From Paramacrobiotus richtersi (Eukaryota; Tardigrada; Eutardigrada; Parachela; Macrobiotidae), in the NCBI GenBank assembly GCA_034698045.1, contig JAQGAU010000401.1:1-28984 (forward strand): a DNA stretch of 28,984 nt, written 5' to 3'. Shown here piece after piece: positions 27,387 through 28,984 of the stretch. Position 1 is the first letter of the stretch. Every line of letters begins with the position of its first letter. The notes below the pieces were generated by a model. It was not told the origin of the DNA. It ran no database searches and saw only the letters and a list, made by a program, of their open reading frames with translations. Made by a program: the position numbers and the translations under genes.

Positions 27387-28984
27387 AGTTACGCTGGGCA
27401 AAGCCAGAAGAGAATTCCACTGGCTATTTACTCTACGGAAGATAGCCTGCCGTCTGACGTTCAAGTACTGAAACATTTCGACAAGCACATTTGCGGGAAG
27501 TGCACCGATAACCACGTCGGCTCCAGGCAGTGTTTTAGTGGTAGCCATAGAGTCCGATGCTGTGTCAGCTTCGGAATGTTTCCGTTTACATCCTCGCCCA
27601 AATGACTGTCCGCTGGATTGTTGTCCAAGGAACTGCTCAGGTGGCGGGTCTTCAATAAGGAATTGCAGCAAACGCGATATCGCGATATTAACCGCTCCCG
27701 GTACCACACCCTTTAATCCATCGGAATACCATTGGGGTAAACTTCTAGCCTACTCTCATTCTCATACAGGGAACGTACTGGCGACTTTGCAGCAAGATTA
27801 GGGATTTGGCCGTTGCTTGCGCAGTATAAGAAGCACTTTTCCACAAAGTGTACTGGAAGCATTATGATTTCTTGCCTCGATGCTCCTAATGATTCTACAT
27901 CGTCTAATTCATCGCATATGATCTACTTCTTCTGTTCACTACAATCCTGTACTAGCAACTATGAGGCCCACAACGAATTCAGGATTTGTTTGGTACTTGT
28001 CATGCAGCAGAGTTAATCGCATCCAAAAAACTTCCGGTCAAAACCCTTTTAAAATTTGCCCAGCCCTAACGCAGTATCCGATGGTCAGAGTCGTTTGTAC
28101 TTTAGACGAAAAAGAAAGCAGACACTTTTTTATGATCAAACACCAGGGTTTGACATGGAATAGTGATCGGGAAGTATTTTGTAGCGAATTGTTTCTCCCT
28201 GTCCAGCCTAGAAGTTTCCCCAGCGGTACAGGAACGGTTAAGGCAAACCACACATAAATAACTTTGAAAATTCATAACTTTTCATCGTTTTGTTTGATAT
28301 AATTAGCAAATTGCTAAATACTCACCATACCTACCAAATCACAGTGATGTAAGTCGCGTGTTTATTCCGGAGTCCGGGGTAAAAAGGTTTACGATAGGCC
28401 TACATATGCATAAACACATAACTCACGTTTATTGTTGCCGGTACGCCACGAAATCGACGGTCAAACTGACGGCGAAATTTGTCGGTGGTTTTCAGCACAC
28501 ACAGTGTGTTGTCGCTGAGTTGAGTCGCTGCCATGCCAAACTCAACAAAGTGAAGGTTGAAACGGTCAATCAGGTGCTGGTCCAACACGCTGCTGTACCG
28601 GTGGGCGACCTTGAACGTTTCCTTTGCAAAATGTCCTTCTTCCACTCGGAGACCGTGGAGAGCTGCTTTGGTTGGTGCTTGTCGAATTCGCTCACCGGCT
28701 ACGATAGCGGCAACAGATCCATTAGGAAGGTGAACTCTGACAAATCCGTAGAAACTCCTGTAGCCGGTTACCACATGGCTTGATAATAAAACTCCATTGT
28801 ACCATTTTGTCAGCTCATGGGAATTGGCACGCCAAAGAACCTGCACGGGTTCGTGTGGAACTACTCCCGTTACTCTATCGAAAAAGCTCTTCCATCGACA
28901 ATGATACATGCTGCCAAACGGTGCAAACTGGGAACAGCCACCGTCTCCGAAATCGATTAGCAAACCGACTGCTGTACAGTCCAC
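27372..28984 (-). CDS. F-box protein, 5' partial and 3' end at a transposon-like border
   Basis: Two exons are visible, 28984-28427 (open at the window edge, GTGAGT donor, phase 0) and 27749-27372 (weak GAGTAG acceptor, phase 0; a stop just before it in frame supports the border). The first encodes about 186 residues of unknown type starting near LLIDFGDGG. The second holds a Lys/Arg patch (GCKRKHSE), then an F-box: LPANVLVEMFQYL, then FRRVNSQWNSLLALPS. F-box proteins bind Skp1 and bring targets to SCF ubiquitin ligases in cytosol or nucleus. The frame stops only six residues past the F-box, and the last codons (from CAGGAGCG) belong to the hAT-like terminus. The original C-terminal target-binding part therefore seems lost, or is joined by splicing from a donor such as GTAACT at about 27390. 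Confidence 0.65.

Noticed and set aside
28038-28257. Frames on both strands between the two F-box exons
   Set aside because: The exons on either side join in phase without them, and neither frame has a motif; treated as intron.
1-28984. CRISPR arrays, bacterial operons, ribosome binding sites, rRNA or complete tRNA genes
   Set aside because: None seen; the window has eukaryotic gene structure throughout.

Overview
The window looks like nuclear DNA from an invertebrate animal. Genes are split by GT-AG introns of about 60 to 750 bases, core promoters carry TATA boxes, poly(A) signals follow several genes, and there is a Ty1/copia retrotransposon and a probable DNA-transposon end. The species cannot be fixed from sequence alone; an ecdysozoan (tardigrade, mite or other arthropod-like animal) is my guess. 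All exon structures were inferred by eye from splice motifs, phase and comparison between paralogues.

Layout. (1) 1-728: 5' end of a copia-type element on the minus strand, with LTR, primer-binding site and start of gag. (2) 1000-16900, plus strand: a tandemly duplicated locus in which two gene types alternate. One type is a tiny two-exon gene for a secreted six-cysteine peptide with a knottin-like pattern (copies A 1285-1903, B 9066-9696, C 11388-11997, D 15367-15811, plus a broken copy at 13495-13618 and an orphan promoter at 14745-14960). The other is a secreted protein with two immunoglobulin-like domains (one complete gene 6015-8112, one frameshifted 5'-incomplete copy 3584-4149, one relic 10262-10690). 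(3) 17610-22930, minus strand: two head-to-tail genes for secreted lipocalins of the apolipoprotein-D type. The first carries a disordered Arg/Asn/Gly/Ser-rich N-terminal region containing five 27-residue repeats. (4) 24222-24878, minus strand: a fifth intact six-cysteine peptide gene (G). (5) 26000-26510: a possible unrelated promoter with small ORFs. (6) 27148-28984, minus strand: the 3' part of an F-box protein gene that ends at a transposon-like terminus.

The most striking system is the six-cysteine peptide family. Promoter, signal-peptide exon and 3' untranslated region are shared between copies, while the mature peptide has diverged almost completely except for cysteine positions, and the gap between cysteines 3 and 4 grows from 0 to 2 to 4 residues. 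Several promoters carry perfect forkhead/FOXO-type TTGTTTAC elements upstream of the TATA box. Together with the co-duplicated immunoglobulin-domain genes, this suggests an immune or stress-responsive effector cluster. That function is inference; a venom-like or other secreted role would look the same in sequence.
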